DNA of 64,000 bases from Botrytis cinerea B05.10 (taxonomy: Eukaryota > Ascomycota > Leotiomycetes > Helotiales > Sclerotiniaceae). Where the stretch lies: positions 310,001 to 374,000 of the forward strand of contig NC_037315.1 in the NCBI RefSeq assembly GCF_000143535.2, written 5' to 3'. A model generated the notes under the pieces. It saw nothing but the letters and a program-made list of their open reading frames with translations, searched no databases and was not told the DNA's origin. Both the position numbers and the translations under genes were made by a program. Within the stretch, counting starts at the first letter, position 1. The number at the start of each line of letters is the position of its first letter. Of this stretch, positions 11,226 through 23,470 are shown one piece after another.

Positions 11226-13008
11226 ATGGGTCTTTTGACTTTGGTAGAAGGTATGATGCATAGAGAATCTTTCAAAAGAGTAGCGATTGACATTCACCAG
11301 ATCGGCCTACGCCAGCATGTGTCTACAATGCCCGCGTGTACTTTTGCGCGACTGTGTAAGTGATCCCGTCCAATGTGCATAAATGCATCAATCTAATCTG
11401 TTATACAGAGCTGCATTTTGTGCCGTGATGATTGGATATGATTCTGCATTTATCGGCGGAACAATCGCTCTCCCATCTTTCAAGAGTGAATTCAATTGGT
11501 CACAATATTCAGCCGATGAGGCCCTCCTTATCTCCGAAAATATCGTTTCACTCTATCAAGCTGGTGCATTCTTCGGAGCTCTTTTCGCTTATGCAGCTGG
11601 TCACTATTTGGGTCGTAAGATGGGTCTTCAAGTGTTCTCCGGTGTCTTCGTTATTGGCGCTGGAATGATGTTGGGCGCCAATGGCGACAGAGGTCTTGGA
11701 TTAATCTACGGTGGTAGAGTTTTGGCCGGTATTGGTGTTGGTGGTGCCTCCAATTTGACTCCTATCTATATTTCCGAGCTTTCTCCTCCTGCTATTCGAG
11801 GACGTTTGGTTGGATTGTATGAGATGGGATGGCAAGTTGGTGGTGTTGTTGGTTTCTGGATCAACGTAAGTTCCTACCCCAATACATTCAGGCGATTTCA
11901 TTTATTGACATATGAACAGTATGGAGTCTCAACTACTATGCCCGCAACTCACAGACAGTGGATCATTCCATTCGCCGTTCAACTGATCCCTGCCGGTCTC
12001 ATGTTCGCCGGATTATTCATGATCAAAGAATCTCCAAGATGGCTCATGAGCCGTGGTGATCGAGCAACCGCCCTCAAGAACCTCTGCTGGATCAGAAAAC
12101 TTCCTCAAGACGATATTTACATGCTCGAGGAAGTTTCCAGTATTGACGCTGCTCTTGAGCAACAACAGGCCACTGTCGGACTCGGCTTCTGGCAACCTTT
12201 CAGAGCTCTCGGTAACGACCGCAAAGTCATGTACCGTTTTGCTCTCGGTTGTTCTCTCTTCTTCTGGCAAAACACATCTGGTATCAACGCCATCAACTAC
12301 TACTCCCCCACTGTCTTCAAGGAGATCGGTGTCGTCGGTACAAATGCCTCGCTTCTCACTACAGGTATCTTTGGTGTTATCAAGGCAGTTGTTACACTCG
12401 TTTGGCTTTTCTTCCTCATCGATAATTTTGGCCGTAGAAATCTCCTCATGTATGGTGCCTTTGCAGGAGCCATCTGTTTATACTACGTCGGTGCCTACAT
12501 CGCTGTCGCAAACCCTTCAGCCAACCCTTCTACCTCTCTTTCAGCAGGTGGTAAATCCGCTATGGCATTCTTTTACCTCTGGACCGCTTCCTACACTCCT
12601 TCATGGAACGGTACCCCATGGGTCATTAACTCCGAGATGTTTCCCCAACATGTCCGTACACTTGGTCAAGCATTCGCAGCCGCCAGTAATTGGTTCTTCA
12701 ACTTCTTGGTTGCTCGTTTCACGGCACAAATGTTCAAAGCTATGGGATGGGGTGTTTTCATCTTCTTTGCTTCTTTGATGATGTGCAGTATCGTATTCGT
12801 CTTCTTCTTAGTCCCTGAAACCAAGGGTATCCCACTGGAGAGCATGGATAGACTCTTCAGCTCCGAATTGAAGGCTAGACATGCCCACGGCATTGTGTTG
12901 AGAGAATTAAAGGATGACGAAGAGGCGTTCAGAAGGAACGTGGAAGGAAGTGGAATTGGGTTGGACAAGGAAGGAAACGAGAAGAGCGCTCATGTCGAAG
13001 TTGTCTAG
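11226..13008 (+). CDS. qutD: quinate permease QutD (MFS sugar-transporter family)
   Basis: Four exons (11226-11250, 11301-11355, 11409-11865, 11920-13008) give about 541 residues. The N-terminus MGLLTLVEDRPTP matches the family start, which is why the first two small exons were chosen over the long frame's own start. It is a 12-helix plasma-membrane importer. Sugar-porter signatures seen: GYDSAFIGGT in helix 1, GRKMG, RGRLVGLYEMGWQ, KESPRWLM before the central loop, a DNFGRRN loop motif and PETKG at the end of helix 12, followed by an acidic cytosolic tail. It supplies quinate to QutB and is the expected route of inducer entry. The third intron is 54 bp with no in-frame stop, so intron retention would add 18 residues between helices. 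Confidence 0.95.
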
Positions 13009-14213
13009 AGTGAAACGGTACCCAGCCTGCTTTGAAGTATGGAAATGGGAAATTCAAAAGGATGACAGGTCATGTGCTTGAATTTTGGCGCTCATAATGT
13101 TTTGGAGGCTGGCTTTTTGTTTTATGAATCATCGGATGCACCTCCTTGAGGAAGCGCATCTATGATTATTGTTTAGCATTATAACACGCATATGTGTATG
13201 CACTGATATTAATGAATTTACGAGTACGATAATATCAAGAATTTAATTTTGATTTATGAGAAGATCGATGACTTGACGGTGCCCTTTTGGCGCACTGTGA
13301 TTGCTTATTTTGGTGCCATGACGTACCGCATCTTGTTATTAACAAGTGCTAGTAACCAGAAATCCGAATCATGAGGCGCAACAATCTTGAAGGATAACTA
13401 AATGTGAAGGCTCTCGATATTCACAGAGCTGTGCGCACTTGAAGACAGATGGCGTTGGCATTATTATGAAGTATTTCAACTCTTTCCAGTCCTTAGCTTA
13501 AGCATCTTCAATAAATTACTTACAATCAGAACATTCGATTCCTATTGATAGGCCAGTGGGCACCGAATATGAGTTGAGAGCAATGGCTGGCTACGGTTAA
13601 TTATGGTGGTTGTGGGTACCTTAAGTTGTTTCAATCATTAAACGGCGTGGGCAAAGATATTGCAATTACTGGATGCACTGGAATGCAGCTACAATTTTAC
13701 CACAAAACCGTCTATTTCAACCTATTGTTCTTGATCAGATATCGAATGAGTTCATAGAAGTATGCTGAGATTAGTCGATAGGCTAGGCCATCAAATATTC
13801 TTTTCTGCTTCAACAACTTCGAATTATTGCACCAGAAGTTTGAAGACAATGCGTAATGATTGCACGCCAGGAACAAAAATCAGATGAAAATCGTGTGCAT
13901 TTTGTTGCTTCATTTACCCTGTTTCTCACTTGGCTTGGAAGTTCAAGAAGATTACGAACGTCACTTTGAACAAAGAGTTCTCTGCACAATGACAAGTGTG
14001 TATATGTGAATCAAATTTAACTTCATCAACTAGCCTCTGCCCCTATCCCTAACCCTGACCCATAACCCCAACCCCCATCCAATTTTGCTGCTTCATAGTG
14101 TCTCCGCTTTCCTTTCTCCCCCACTAAAACTCCACAAAGCTAATATTAACAGTAATCCAGTACAACAAGACGCTAAATCATGCACAATTTCAAATAACAT
14201 TTCATACTCATAA
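13009..14213. other. convergent intergenic region between qutD and qutR
   Basis: This stretch holds the 3' flanks of two converging genes. A C-rich stretch at about 14038-14080 repeats CCCTAACCC-like words imperfectly. No gene was recognised. Confidence 0.5.
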
Positions 14214-17101
14214 TCATCCCATCCATGTCTGTCTATCTTCCTCTTCTTCCCCATATTTATGATAATTTGAATATACCTCCATTCTCATGCGTCTCTTGGG
14301 TGCTTTAACACCAGTCATCAGTTCAAATTGAGCGATGGCCTGCTCGGGAAGGACTTCAAGACCGTCGACTACTACCCAGGCGGTTTTGGTCTCGGAGCGG
14401 AAATGGCGGATTTGAGAGAGAAGAGGAGTTGTAAGTGGAGGTTTGTAGGAGAGCTGTTGTGGAATGTTAGTTAGCTTGTACGGTGCATGACGAACCTATA
14501 GAAATAACGATGATTATTCCAAATATTACATCCAATACAAGGAGTACATTGTGCTTAAATAATGAACCAAAACAAAGAATGAGATTCATTTGAGTAAATG
14601 AAAATGTTTCTAAATGTAGCAAGAAACGTCTTCGATAAAGAGTATTAGGATCACTTGGATAGTGTTCCGGATAAGAGCACTGAAGTGGAAAGACAAGGAT
14701 AAAATACATACCTCTACAACAACTCCACCAGTAGGACTACCTAGCCATTGTACAGGCATCGTGAAATTTGCTGGCGGATTATCTCCTACGCTTCGTGCCG
14801 GGACACAGGAGACAATCATAGTAGGCGGGCTGAAGCCTTGTGGCCATTGCTCCTGCGATGATTGCAACACATGTACAATTTTTCCATGTCTACTCAAACT
14901 AGTAGCCCACGAATTGAAGTGATCAGCAACCTTTCGAGCATTCTCTAGTGTGCGATTGAATAAGAATATCTTGCGACAACCTAGTTGGATCATGGCATAC
15001 ACAGCTGCTCGTGCCATACCGCCTGCACCGATGACTAGTCCCGTCGTTTTAGATGGCTGGACGACATTTCTTGGAGATATATTACGGCGGAGGCATGTCA
15101 TTATCCCAATGAAATCGGTGTTATCGCCATAATAAGCAGTGACGGGTCCAGTTTTACTGCGACGATTTGCGTGTTGAAGTAAGGATTGCGTGGTACCGTC
15201 AAGAGAGTTGCTGTCTGAAGATGCCCGAAGTGGCAAGAGAGTATTCACGGCCCCAATAGCTTTTGCATGGTAACTTTTTGGGCCAATCCTGGACATTATC
15301 TGGACTTTGAATGGCTGTGTGATGGCAGCTCCACCAAAGTCAGGTCGCTGACAGATAGCATGGATATCGTCAACGGATTTGACTTGTAACGATTGAAAAT
15401 CGTTGCTCATACCACATACTTCATAAGCCGCGTTGTGCATCGCTGGAGATAAACTGTAGGCGACACTGGCTCCAAGATGTACAAAATGAAGTGGATCGAG
15501 TATAGATTTTCGGTATAGTTCTTGCCGAGCCTCTGCTGCTGTTGGCAGAAATTGTCGGATTTGACTCTTACTGACAGTAGAATTCATGATAGGATGCGTT
15601 ACTGGTGTGAAAATTCGGTTCTCAATTAGCGAGCTCCTTCCGTGATCTCCGAGATTGTAAGCGATTACTGGAAGATGACCTGGGATAGATTCTATTTTCC
15701 TCAAAAATCCGCGAACAGTCTCATTATCACTTTCTTTCGAGGTTGCTCGAGCAAACCTAACTATATCACAACCTATCGATTCGGCTCTCCGATATTGTAT
15801 CATCCTGGACTCATCATCCCATCCCCATGAGTTTTCGACGCGATGAAGATAGTGTCCAATAGTTTTGGTCCTCCCAGAAGACTGGACAAGCTGCATGACA
15901 CGATCGGACGAATGCTTAAGATCGATGACGATATACTCAACCCCCAGCCGGAGCCCGTGCTCAAGTAATGCAAAATAGACATCTTCTTTTTGGGATAAGG
16001 ACAATGAGAGACCTTCAAATGCATATTCTTCAGCATGGAGGATAACTGGTACCCCAAGTTCCCTCCTTACCGTTGAAACTTGCTTCGCTAGATCTCTTTG
16101 GATATCAGGAGACCGTAGGGCATCGACCTTGATTTGGACTGCATCGGCCCCAGATTCCAATTCTTGAAGATCTAGATCAGGAATTGTCGACATGCGAATG
16201 GACAATGCATAGGTGTATAGTCTGCACTCAGGCGGCAAAGCTGCTATAGAGAATGGACTTTCTAAACTATTACGAAGAACACCTTGTCCCGTGATGAAGT
16301 CAAGAAACGCCGAAAAGTCTTCCTTTGCATGTTTCAATTTTGATGAAACATTGGGAAGTCCTTGATCTTTAGGACTCGCCATTCCGTCACAACTTCTATC
16401 ATGCAAATTATAATATTCATAATTTGAACAGAATCGATGAGCAGCATCGGCATTTTCGTAACGTGCAGCTTCGAAATCTCCTATGTTTAGCATTTCCCGA
16501 ATCCTTTTACTGTTGCGTAAAATATAGATCACGGGATTTGTTTTTGTATATTCTCGACTAACAGATCAATGAAGTTAGTGAATGATCCCAGAAGTGATAC
16601 TTGAATACGGGCGTAGAGACATCTTCAAACATTGACTATGAGTTTGAGTATTGAAAATTTCAGACTTTAGAATGGATGCAAAAATTTGGACGGCGAAGAT
16701 AGAGAAAAGAATCATGCTTACAGTGTCTTTTGTACCTCTGTTGCGAGACTCGCCATTCCACATTCAATAATGCATCCTGTTCGGTTTTCGTATAACATTT
16801 GCCTTGCAACATCGATATTTCTTTTGTGAAAGTTCTGGGCTCCATTCTTTTGGACGTAAGCAGCACGAGAAAGGCCTGTGACTTCCTGAAAGTAGTGGTC
16901 CTCAGTTATCAATCGTCGACCAAGATGTGTTGCTCCAATGAACCCCAGACTGCGTTTCCCCGACCCTCGAGAGCCTATGAGAATGATTGAAGCATTGGAT
17001 GGAAAAATCCGGCCTTTCGTCTGCACTCCTGGGCTCAGCTGTACCGCCTTTTCTACATCCATGATTCCATTGTTGGAGATGACTTGAGTTGTTAGAGACA
17101 T
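14214..17101 (-). CDS. qutR: quinate pathway repressor QutR (Qa-1S)
   Basis: Three exons (17101-16722, 16557-14712, 14453-14214) give about 821 residues. Like known QUTR and QA-1S, it matches the last three domains of pentafunctional AROM. First comes a shikimate-kinase-like domain with P-loop GSRGSGKR (43-50). A type I dehydroquinase-like domain follows (about 235-430). Last is a shikimate-dehydrogenase-like domain with SLSPAMHNAAYE, AIGAVNTLL, YYGDNTDFIGI and VIGAGGMARAAVYA. It acts in the nucleus by blocking QutA until quinate or a related metabolite is present. The final exon (LSYKPPLTTPLL to the stop) is separated by a 258-bp intron but fits the family C-terminus. In the dehydroquinase-like domain the Schiff-base Lys position appears to be Arg (VRFARATS, about residue 394), and the catalytic His position appears to be Leu. 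It is divergent from qutA with 766 bp between starts. Confidence 0.93.
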
Positions 17102-17867
17102 TGTTTTGCTCGCATTCTGGATTTCTTCCCGGAGCACGTGATTGGCCAAAGTCAAGGATGAAGGGGCTCCGTTCCCGTAAAGTGCAGCGTAGCGACAAAT
17201 CCGAAACTGGTATAGTAGCTGGTGTAGTAACTGGGATGAGTTGGTTTCAGTCGACAGTCTTTTCTCATGAATAAGGGCAATACAATGAGAGAAAAACCGA
17301 GGGAAATTGTACAGAAATGGTTACTTATCGAACTACATTCTTAATCGCTCTTTCGAAAAGAGCACCGAGACACACAATCACAAGTGCCGAATGTATGTCC
17401 CTTCCAGAGATCACCTAGACCTAGCAGACTAGCCAATGAATATGGCCAGGTACTAATTAATAAGCGGCTGTCGGGTGAGAATTCTTCCACCTCCAGTTGA
17501 ATTAGCTCGGACTCTTGGCTGTCTGTGGGGTATGGGGAAACGACGAAATGAATTTGAATACAACGTCAAATTTTGTATGGAGAATGAACGGCGACTTCAA
17601 GATATCCAATTGCTGTTACCTGGGTGAAAATCAGTGCAGTAGATCATCGCGATATCATTTGACAGGAACAACGACGACCACCGAGCTGCTAGTAACCGTC
17701 GCGCGCGACTCGAGACGACAGTCCATTTGATATGGTACGGAACGAAAGAAAATCCTTCTGGTCGAAGTAAGACACGAATTGGTCGATGATATACATATGT
17801 TTCGCATGCGAAGGTATCTCGGGTTGAAGCGGGCATCGTCCCTTGTTACATAGTATCCATTGTAGCA
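17102..17867. promoter_or_regulatory. qutR-qutA divergent promoter
   Basis: This 766-bp region lies between repressor and activator starts. In Neurospora and Aspergillus the equivalent spacer carries autoregulatory sites. The best candidate is a half-match, GGTTACTTATCG at about 17320-17331, which fits only the right half of the QUTA consensus. Confidence 0.55.
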
Positions 17868-20800
17868 ATGGAACATGGAAACTCTACCCGGAGCTCGAAG
17901 CCTGAAGGGGCACCATCGAACAATAAAAAGGAGGCCAAGGCTCTGCAGGGAGGCTCGAAGAAACAGGTACAGGGCACACGAAAACGAGTTTCTCAGGCTT
18001 GCGACAAGTGCCGGAGCCGCAAAGACAAATGCGATGGGAATCGCCCATCATGCTCGACTTGTTTGACCCACGGCAGGACTTGCTCATACGACGCAAATGT
18101 GAAGAAGCGCGGGTTACCAGAAGGATATGTTCGTGGTATTGAGAAGTTGTGGGGTCTTGCAATAAGAGAAGTGGAGGGCGTTGAGGATGAAATTTTGGCA
18201 GTGTTCAATGGGGATGAGACAAACGAGACACTTATCAGCATTTGGAGAAATGAAGATGGACTACAATCGGACAGTCTGGCAGAGGTATGGAGGAAGTCAC
18301 AATTATCAAGAGAACTGGAGAGATTACTACCAATATTAGAACCAGGGCCCGGATCTGGTACTGGGGACATCAGTAAGAGAAAACGTCTCGATTCGGATGT
18401 CCAAACAGGAAAACGACCTGTGCTAGGGTGAGCATAATCGGGTTTATTTGCATTCTACATCTCTCAATGTTCAACTCTAGTTGAATTCTCACAATCAATT
18501 TGATACTTACTGTTTCGAACTTCCAAATCAGTTGAATTTTCAACCCGGGTTTATTGTTCACACTCGATCGCGAGTTCAGTTATAGCTAGATTTCCAAATC
18601 AATCTGAACATGTAGAATTTGCTTGAATTTTCCCCGTCTGAATAGAGACTTAACTTTTACTGACTCTCGGCTTTTAGTCTAGGTGCTCAGTCCGATTCTC
18701 CCATATCTGTTCCGGATAATGAACCTCCGCCGCGAACTTCAATAAGTGGCTGGTCCGATCAGAAAATCGATTTTCATATTCAAGAGGAGCCACCTGCGTC
18801 TCCAATAGCCGGAGGCTCTATCGGAAAGTTTTCCAACAGTCTTCCAACCCCCATCACCCACCGTGGATCGATTTTGAGTCCTGCTCACCCAGCAGCCGAG
18901 ATTGGTAGATCAAACCTACCAGAGCTTCCGTCGGAGACCTGGCATCTCCTTGATGTATATTTTTCTTATACTCATTGTTGGCTCCCTGTTATAGAAAAGC
19001 ACGATCTTTTGAGGATATCTTACCAATATTCGCAAACAAGGACTGGTGGAACAGAGATTGTCGGTGGAGATCACGCACTTTTATGGGCTGCAATAGCTTA
19101 TGCTAAGTTTCAACATCGAGCTATCAACAACATACCCCATGCTCAAGGGTTGGTATCACAAGATGTATGGACAGCCGAAAGAATGTACAAGCACGCAAGA
19201 GCTCTGATTCCAAATGAAGAAGGAAATCTAGACCTTGGCCATGTGCAAGCTCTCTTAATCTTGACTCTCACAAATTTTGGGCTTGGGCATTTGAACAGGG
19301 CATGGATACTTATTGGACATGCCGTCAGGGTCGCTATTGAGCTCGGCCTTGAGAAACCATTGGCTGAGGAGCCCAAACCATCGAAGCATAACTCAAGATC
19401 TAAGCACGTGTTCCTAGGTTGTTTTGCTTTAGATACCTTAGTCGCAGCACGTCTACGAAGAAGGCCACATTTAAGATCAGATGATCTGGATTGTGTTGGA
19501 ATGTTGGTCGAAGATGGTTTGGAAGAATGGGATCCTTGGACGGACTGTCTCACTGTTCGAAGGAGTGTTGTTGGAAACTCTAGAGTTCCAGCCTCTATTC
19601 TGAGTACTTTCAATCGTCTCGTCCAAGTCCTTCAAATATTAAATGATGCAAGCTGTGTATCCGAGAGTTCGAAAACTGTCCAATTCAGTACCGGCTTGCT
19701 GGAAAGGTTACATAACTGGAGTCGATCCCAATCACAGCCTTTATATTTCGATTCTACTGCAATGAATAGCGAGCAAGCTTCTTCATTGCTACCGCATCAT
19801 TATCATCTTCACATTGCGTATTTCACCACGCTTGCAGAATGTCAGCTCTTATCGCATGGTCAAAGAAAGGGAAGCCCTGATCTAGAACCTTGCACGAGAT
19901 CGGCACGTCAAATAGTTCACCTTTTGAAACGACATTCTTATACCTTTGGACTTCTCATCGTTCCACCAACATTTGAGTACTACACCAAGAAAGCATATGA
20001 CGTTGTTCATGCGGTCCTGCGAAGTATTGATAATACACATATCGGTGAGTCTAATTCGATTTCCTCCCTTCCTAATGACCTACTTATTCTTAAAATCCGA
20101 TTCTTTCCTAATGTGCGAAACTCTTCGATTCTTTCCTCTTCTGTAATGAGCAATTACTGACAATCAGATGTTGCAGTTCTTGACGATTGGAAGTACAACT
20201 TAGATATGTGTGTTTCGACAATGGAGCCAGCATGGCCAGTTTTTGAATCCTTCAAAGATGCTGCCGAAATCGCCCTGCTAAAGAACCGACGTGAAAGCCA
20301 AGCTGCATTTGATCTCATGGTCCCAGCAGCTGCGGAAACACCTCAGTCGGCCAAAACCCCTAATAGTACAGCCAGCTACGAAATTAGTCAGCCCTACAGT
20401 CCTCAAGTCTTCCGATCACAATCAATGAATAGTATAGATACATCACGACCTACTAGGAGTAATCTCCAATATACGAAGAATTTGGTGCCGCCAACATCAC
20501 ATGTAAGTCCATTCATTCTTTTATATTTAATTCACCAAATTGCGACCTTGCGTGTGCATTTCATTTTCAAAGCTTGGTCAATATTTCGATAATCGAAACT
20601 GCAGTGCAATGACATCCTCATCTTGCCATAATGTTTTGTTCCTTATTTTACTCAAGTGTTACTTGACAGGCAATTGCTAACCCACCGATAATGCAGTCCA
20701 ATCACTCTTTCAATGGTTCTCTTGCAGAGAATTTTCCTACAAGAATATCGGAAAGTCCCCAATCAGTTTATAACAACGGAAATACCACCACAACTTTAAA

Positions 20801-21358
20801 TTCATGGGGTGTTCCTCAACAAAATCAGAACCAAAACAGGGCTGCTAATCAAATGCCATTTGGTTTGTTACAGCAATCCCCCAACTTGCAACAAGAAGTA
20901 CTCCCAAACAGTTTGGAAACTGATGGTGATTCGATATTTAACGATTTTGCTGTCATGGATGCAATGGAGTGGTATGTTAATCTTTCGAATCTACACATAT
21001 CGAGAAAAATCTAGTTCTAACAGCATGTAGGACGAACAGTATGGATCAGAGTTTAGTAAATCTCGGATTTGAGGATCCCGACAACCGAAATAAGGACTTT
21101 TACACTTTCTGCCGGGAACCTGACCCGCTATATTCGAACAACAGTATATTTCAACAACTGCTAGCGAGCTCTGCGGCAGATTCATTGGGGATGGACAATC
21201 ATGGTTTTGCAAATGTAGGAATGGGCATGCCTGGCGATGCAGTGTTCGGAGGCGGCATAGGTTTTGGACACGGCGATGAAGGAATAGAGGCAGGGCAGAT
21301 ACTCCAAGCATTGAGTGCTGCCGAGGAGCAAAGAACAAATCCTGGTGGAAACGGTTGA
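17868..21358 (+). CDS. qutA: quinate pathway activator QutA (Qa-1F), Zn2Cys6 type
   Basis: Five exons (17868-18427, 18678-20044, 20168-20502, 20697-20971, 21031-21358) give about 954 residues, somewhat longer than the known homologues. The DNA-binding binuclear zinc cluster has Cys45, 48, 55, 62, 65 and 72 in C-X2-C-X6-C-X6-C-X2-C-X6-C order, followed by a KKRGLPEGYVRG linker. A fungal-specific transcription factor domain starts near residue 270 (LLDVYFSYTHCWLPVIEKHD). The tail is Asn/Gln- and Gly-rich, as in activation domains. QutA switches on the qut structural genes in the presence of quinate and is held back by QutR. The fourth exon has two in-frame acceptors (after 20669 and after 20696). 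The second is preferred because a CTAAC branch site lies just before it. Confidence 0.9.
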
Positions 21359-21585
21359 TGTGCTATCGATTGAAAAAGAAAAAATTTGTAGTGATAAATG
21401 ATTTTGTATATATGCATTTAGAGTTGGATTTTAATAGCGGAAGATATCATTGCTAACTAAGAATCATATTTGATATGTACAAAATACGTAATATATATAC
21501 GTTTAACGCCAAAATGTTCAAATGTTCTCATCCCGCCAAACGCCGTGTAATGCATATCGTCTTATGTACACCATATATCCAAAAC

Positions 21586-22735
21586 TTACAAGCGAGCCAT
21601 AACATCAGTCCCAATCTCTCCCCTCCTCTCCCTCTCTGCCCTTCTTTCGTTCACATTAGCACACACATTTTCCCACCCCATCTCCTCGCATACATATTCC
21701 CAACTCCTGACTGCTCTCTCAGCATGTTCTCTTGGAACATGATCGCCTTTCTCCACCAAGCTTCGATTGAATAACTCGAAACTCACCCATCCATTATATC
21801 CTAAGCCATCACAGATCGCTTCCAAGACATCCATTACTGGAAGATAACCCCCCCTATCCTGCTCTCCCAAGAATAACCTACAATTCCTGCTCCACGACAT
21901 TCGTGCTTTCATTCCCTCGGTGTAAAACTCGTGGCCCTCAACCAGTGGCTCAGCCAGGCGCTCTGCATCGACGATCTGGATGTAGAATACTTTTTTGGGA
22001 TCAATAGTTTGCACCATCTTCTCCATACTCTTCTTGAATGTCGCTTGAGCATCGGGTACAGTACCAGAAGGAGAAGCCGGGTCAGCAAATTCGCGCCCGG
22101 CGATATTAAACGTGTCTAGACATAATCCAAAATTGTCTCTATCAACACCCTTTACAATTTCCCACGCACCACTCCACGTGTCGATATGTGCACCGAAACA
22201 CAAGTTTTCAAACGCAAATCTGAAAGGTGGTTTTTGGGCAGCGCCTAGATCGGCTATTTCGCGAAGATCGGAGACCATTTGTGATATGGAAGGGGCGTTA
22301 CCGGACGAGGAAGTAAATGTGGAGGGAATTTGAATGATATCTGTGCCCAGTATACGGCAAACTTGGAACCAGAGGTTCAGTTCTTGAAGTTTAGACTTTC
22401 GAGCGGAAGAGGAAAGAGATCCTTCTTGGCAAAAGAAGGGCCCGCAGGCTATGATGGGAAGACCATAGTATGAGGAGAGGGAGCGAATGTATTGCGCAGC
22501 GTGGATATGAGACGATGGTGATGGATGAGAAGGTAGATTGGAGGCGAGATCGGCTAGATCTTCGTAGACTGTGGAAGAGTTTAGTTATTGTAGTGGTGGA
22601 AGGGATGATAATGTCCTTACACATTTCAATACCAGAGAGACCTGCATCTCTAGCAGCCTTGAATTTTTGTTCGAGACTATGATGGGCAAAACAGCGCCCG
22701 AGGGACATGCTTGCAATTGCTGGTTTGAAAGACAT
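21586..22735 (-). CDS. qutC: 3-dehydroshikimate dehydratase QutC (Qa-4)
   Basis: Two exons (22735-22621 and 22568-21586) flank a 52-bp intron and encode about 365 residues, the usual fungal length. It converts 3-dehydroshikimate to protocatechuate, feeding the beta-ketoadipate pathway. It belongs to the xylose-isomerase-like TIM-barrel fold. Features seen: N-terminus KPAIASMSLGRCFAHHSLEQ, GIEMFYEDLADLA across the splice junction, RFAFENLCFGAHIDTW, NFGLCLDTFNIAGREFADP, YIQIVDAERL, and GYNGWVSFELFNRSL. The Glu, Asp, Gln/His and Glu positions expected for metal binding fit these motifs. It faces qutA tail to tail with 227 bp between. Confidence 0.95.
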
Positions 22736-23470
22736 TTTGATGTGGTTTTTACAGAGGGATGCAATAATGATATGAATATAAATTACTGGTTATATGCAAC
22801 GCAACACGATACAGCTGGAAGGTGGCAATAGCGAAGAGTAATATGACGAGATATAGAGGGCTTGAGTTCAATCAGCTAAAAGAACATTTGATCTCAGAGA
22901 GAAATGGGAATAATAGCAATATAAGCAGCAAGCCACAAAGTTACATCAACAATCAAGAAGAAATTGACACAGTCAAGTATAAGGCCAGTGCATTCTCCCT
23001 CGCTGATAAGGTCCACATCTCATATCTTTTCCCATTGAGATAGAACTACTATCTCTTATTCCTTTTCCGAATGGATAAGAATTTTAGAAAAACGGATGTA
23101 TGATCAAAAACATTTGACGGTTTCACGGTTAATTCATGCGTTAAAAGAATTGCCCGTCGAGTACGGCTAAAGACATTGCCGCAAAAGCCTCTTGGTTCCA
23201 AGATTTGCGGGGAGCTGGGATTAAAATGCGATGCTAGCCGGTGTTGACGTTCGTATTAGTCAGCTTGGCGGCGCATCGCATTTTTCCGCATTCACCTCGC
23301 ACCCTCGGCACATCTTCAGTTGCATGAGCATAGAATCTGGCGGGCTGGTAAACAAGCAAGCAAGTAGTCAGACAGGTAGGTAAATAGGTAAATAGGTAGG
23401 TTTGTAGTTGCTCGCTGAGTCGCATCGCATCGTTGTCCCGCTTAACAACACTGTCTCATGCTCCTAAACG
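22736..23470. promoter_or_regulatory. qutC / oxidoreductase divergent promoter
   Basis: This 735-bp spacer lies between two divergent starts. It contains GGATAAGAAT at about 23073 (a partial QUTA core) and short AGGTAAAT/AGGTAGGT repeats at 23373-23402. Shared control of both genes is inferred from layout only. Confidence 0.45.

Noticed and set aside
11383..11408. ATG at 11383 as the start of qutD
   Set aside because: It lies inside the second intron. Two upstream exons restore the conserved N-terminus MGLLTLVEDRPTP.
14038..14080. C-rich stretch with CCCTAACCC-like words, resembling telomeric repeat
   Set aside because: The words are few and imperfect and sit between two converging qut genes. 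There is no tandem TTAGGG array, so it is taken as chance composition.
17102..17155. upstream extension of QutR to 17155
   Set aside because: The longer frame starts with TTG. The first ATG in frame is at 17101 and leads straight into the kinase-like domain.
20670..20696. alternative acceptor adding nine residues to QutA
   Set aside because: It is in frame and possible, but a CTAAC branch site at about 20677 favours the acceptor ending at 20696. Kept only as a minor isoform idea.
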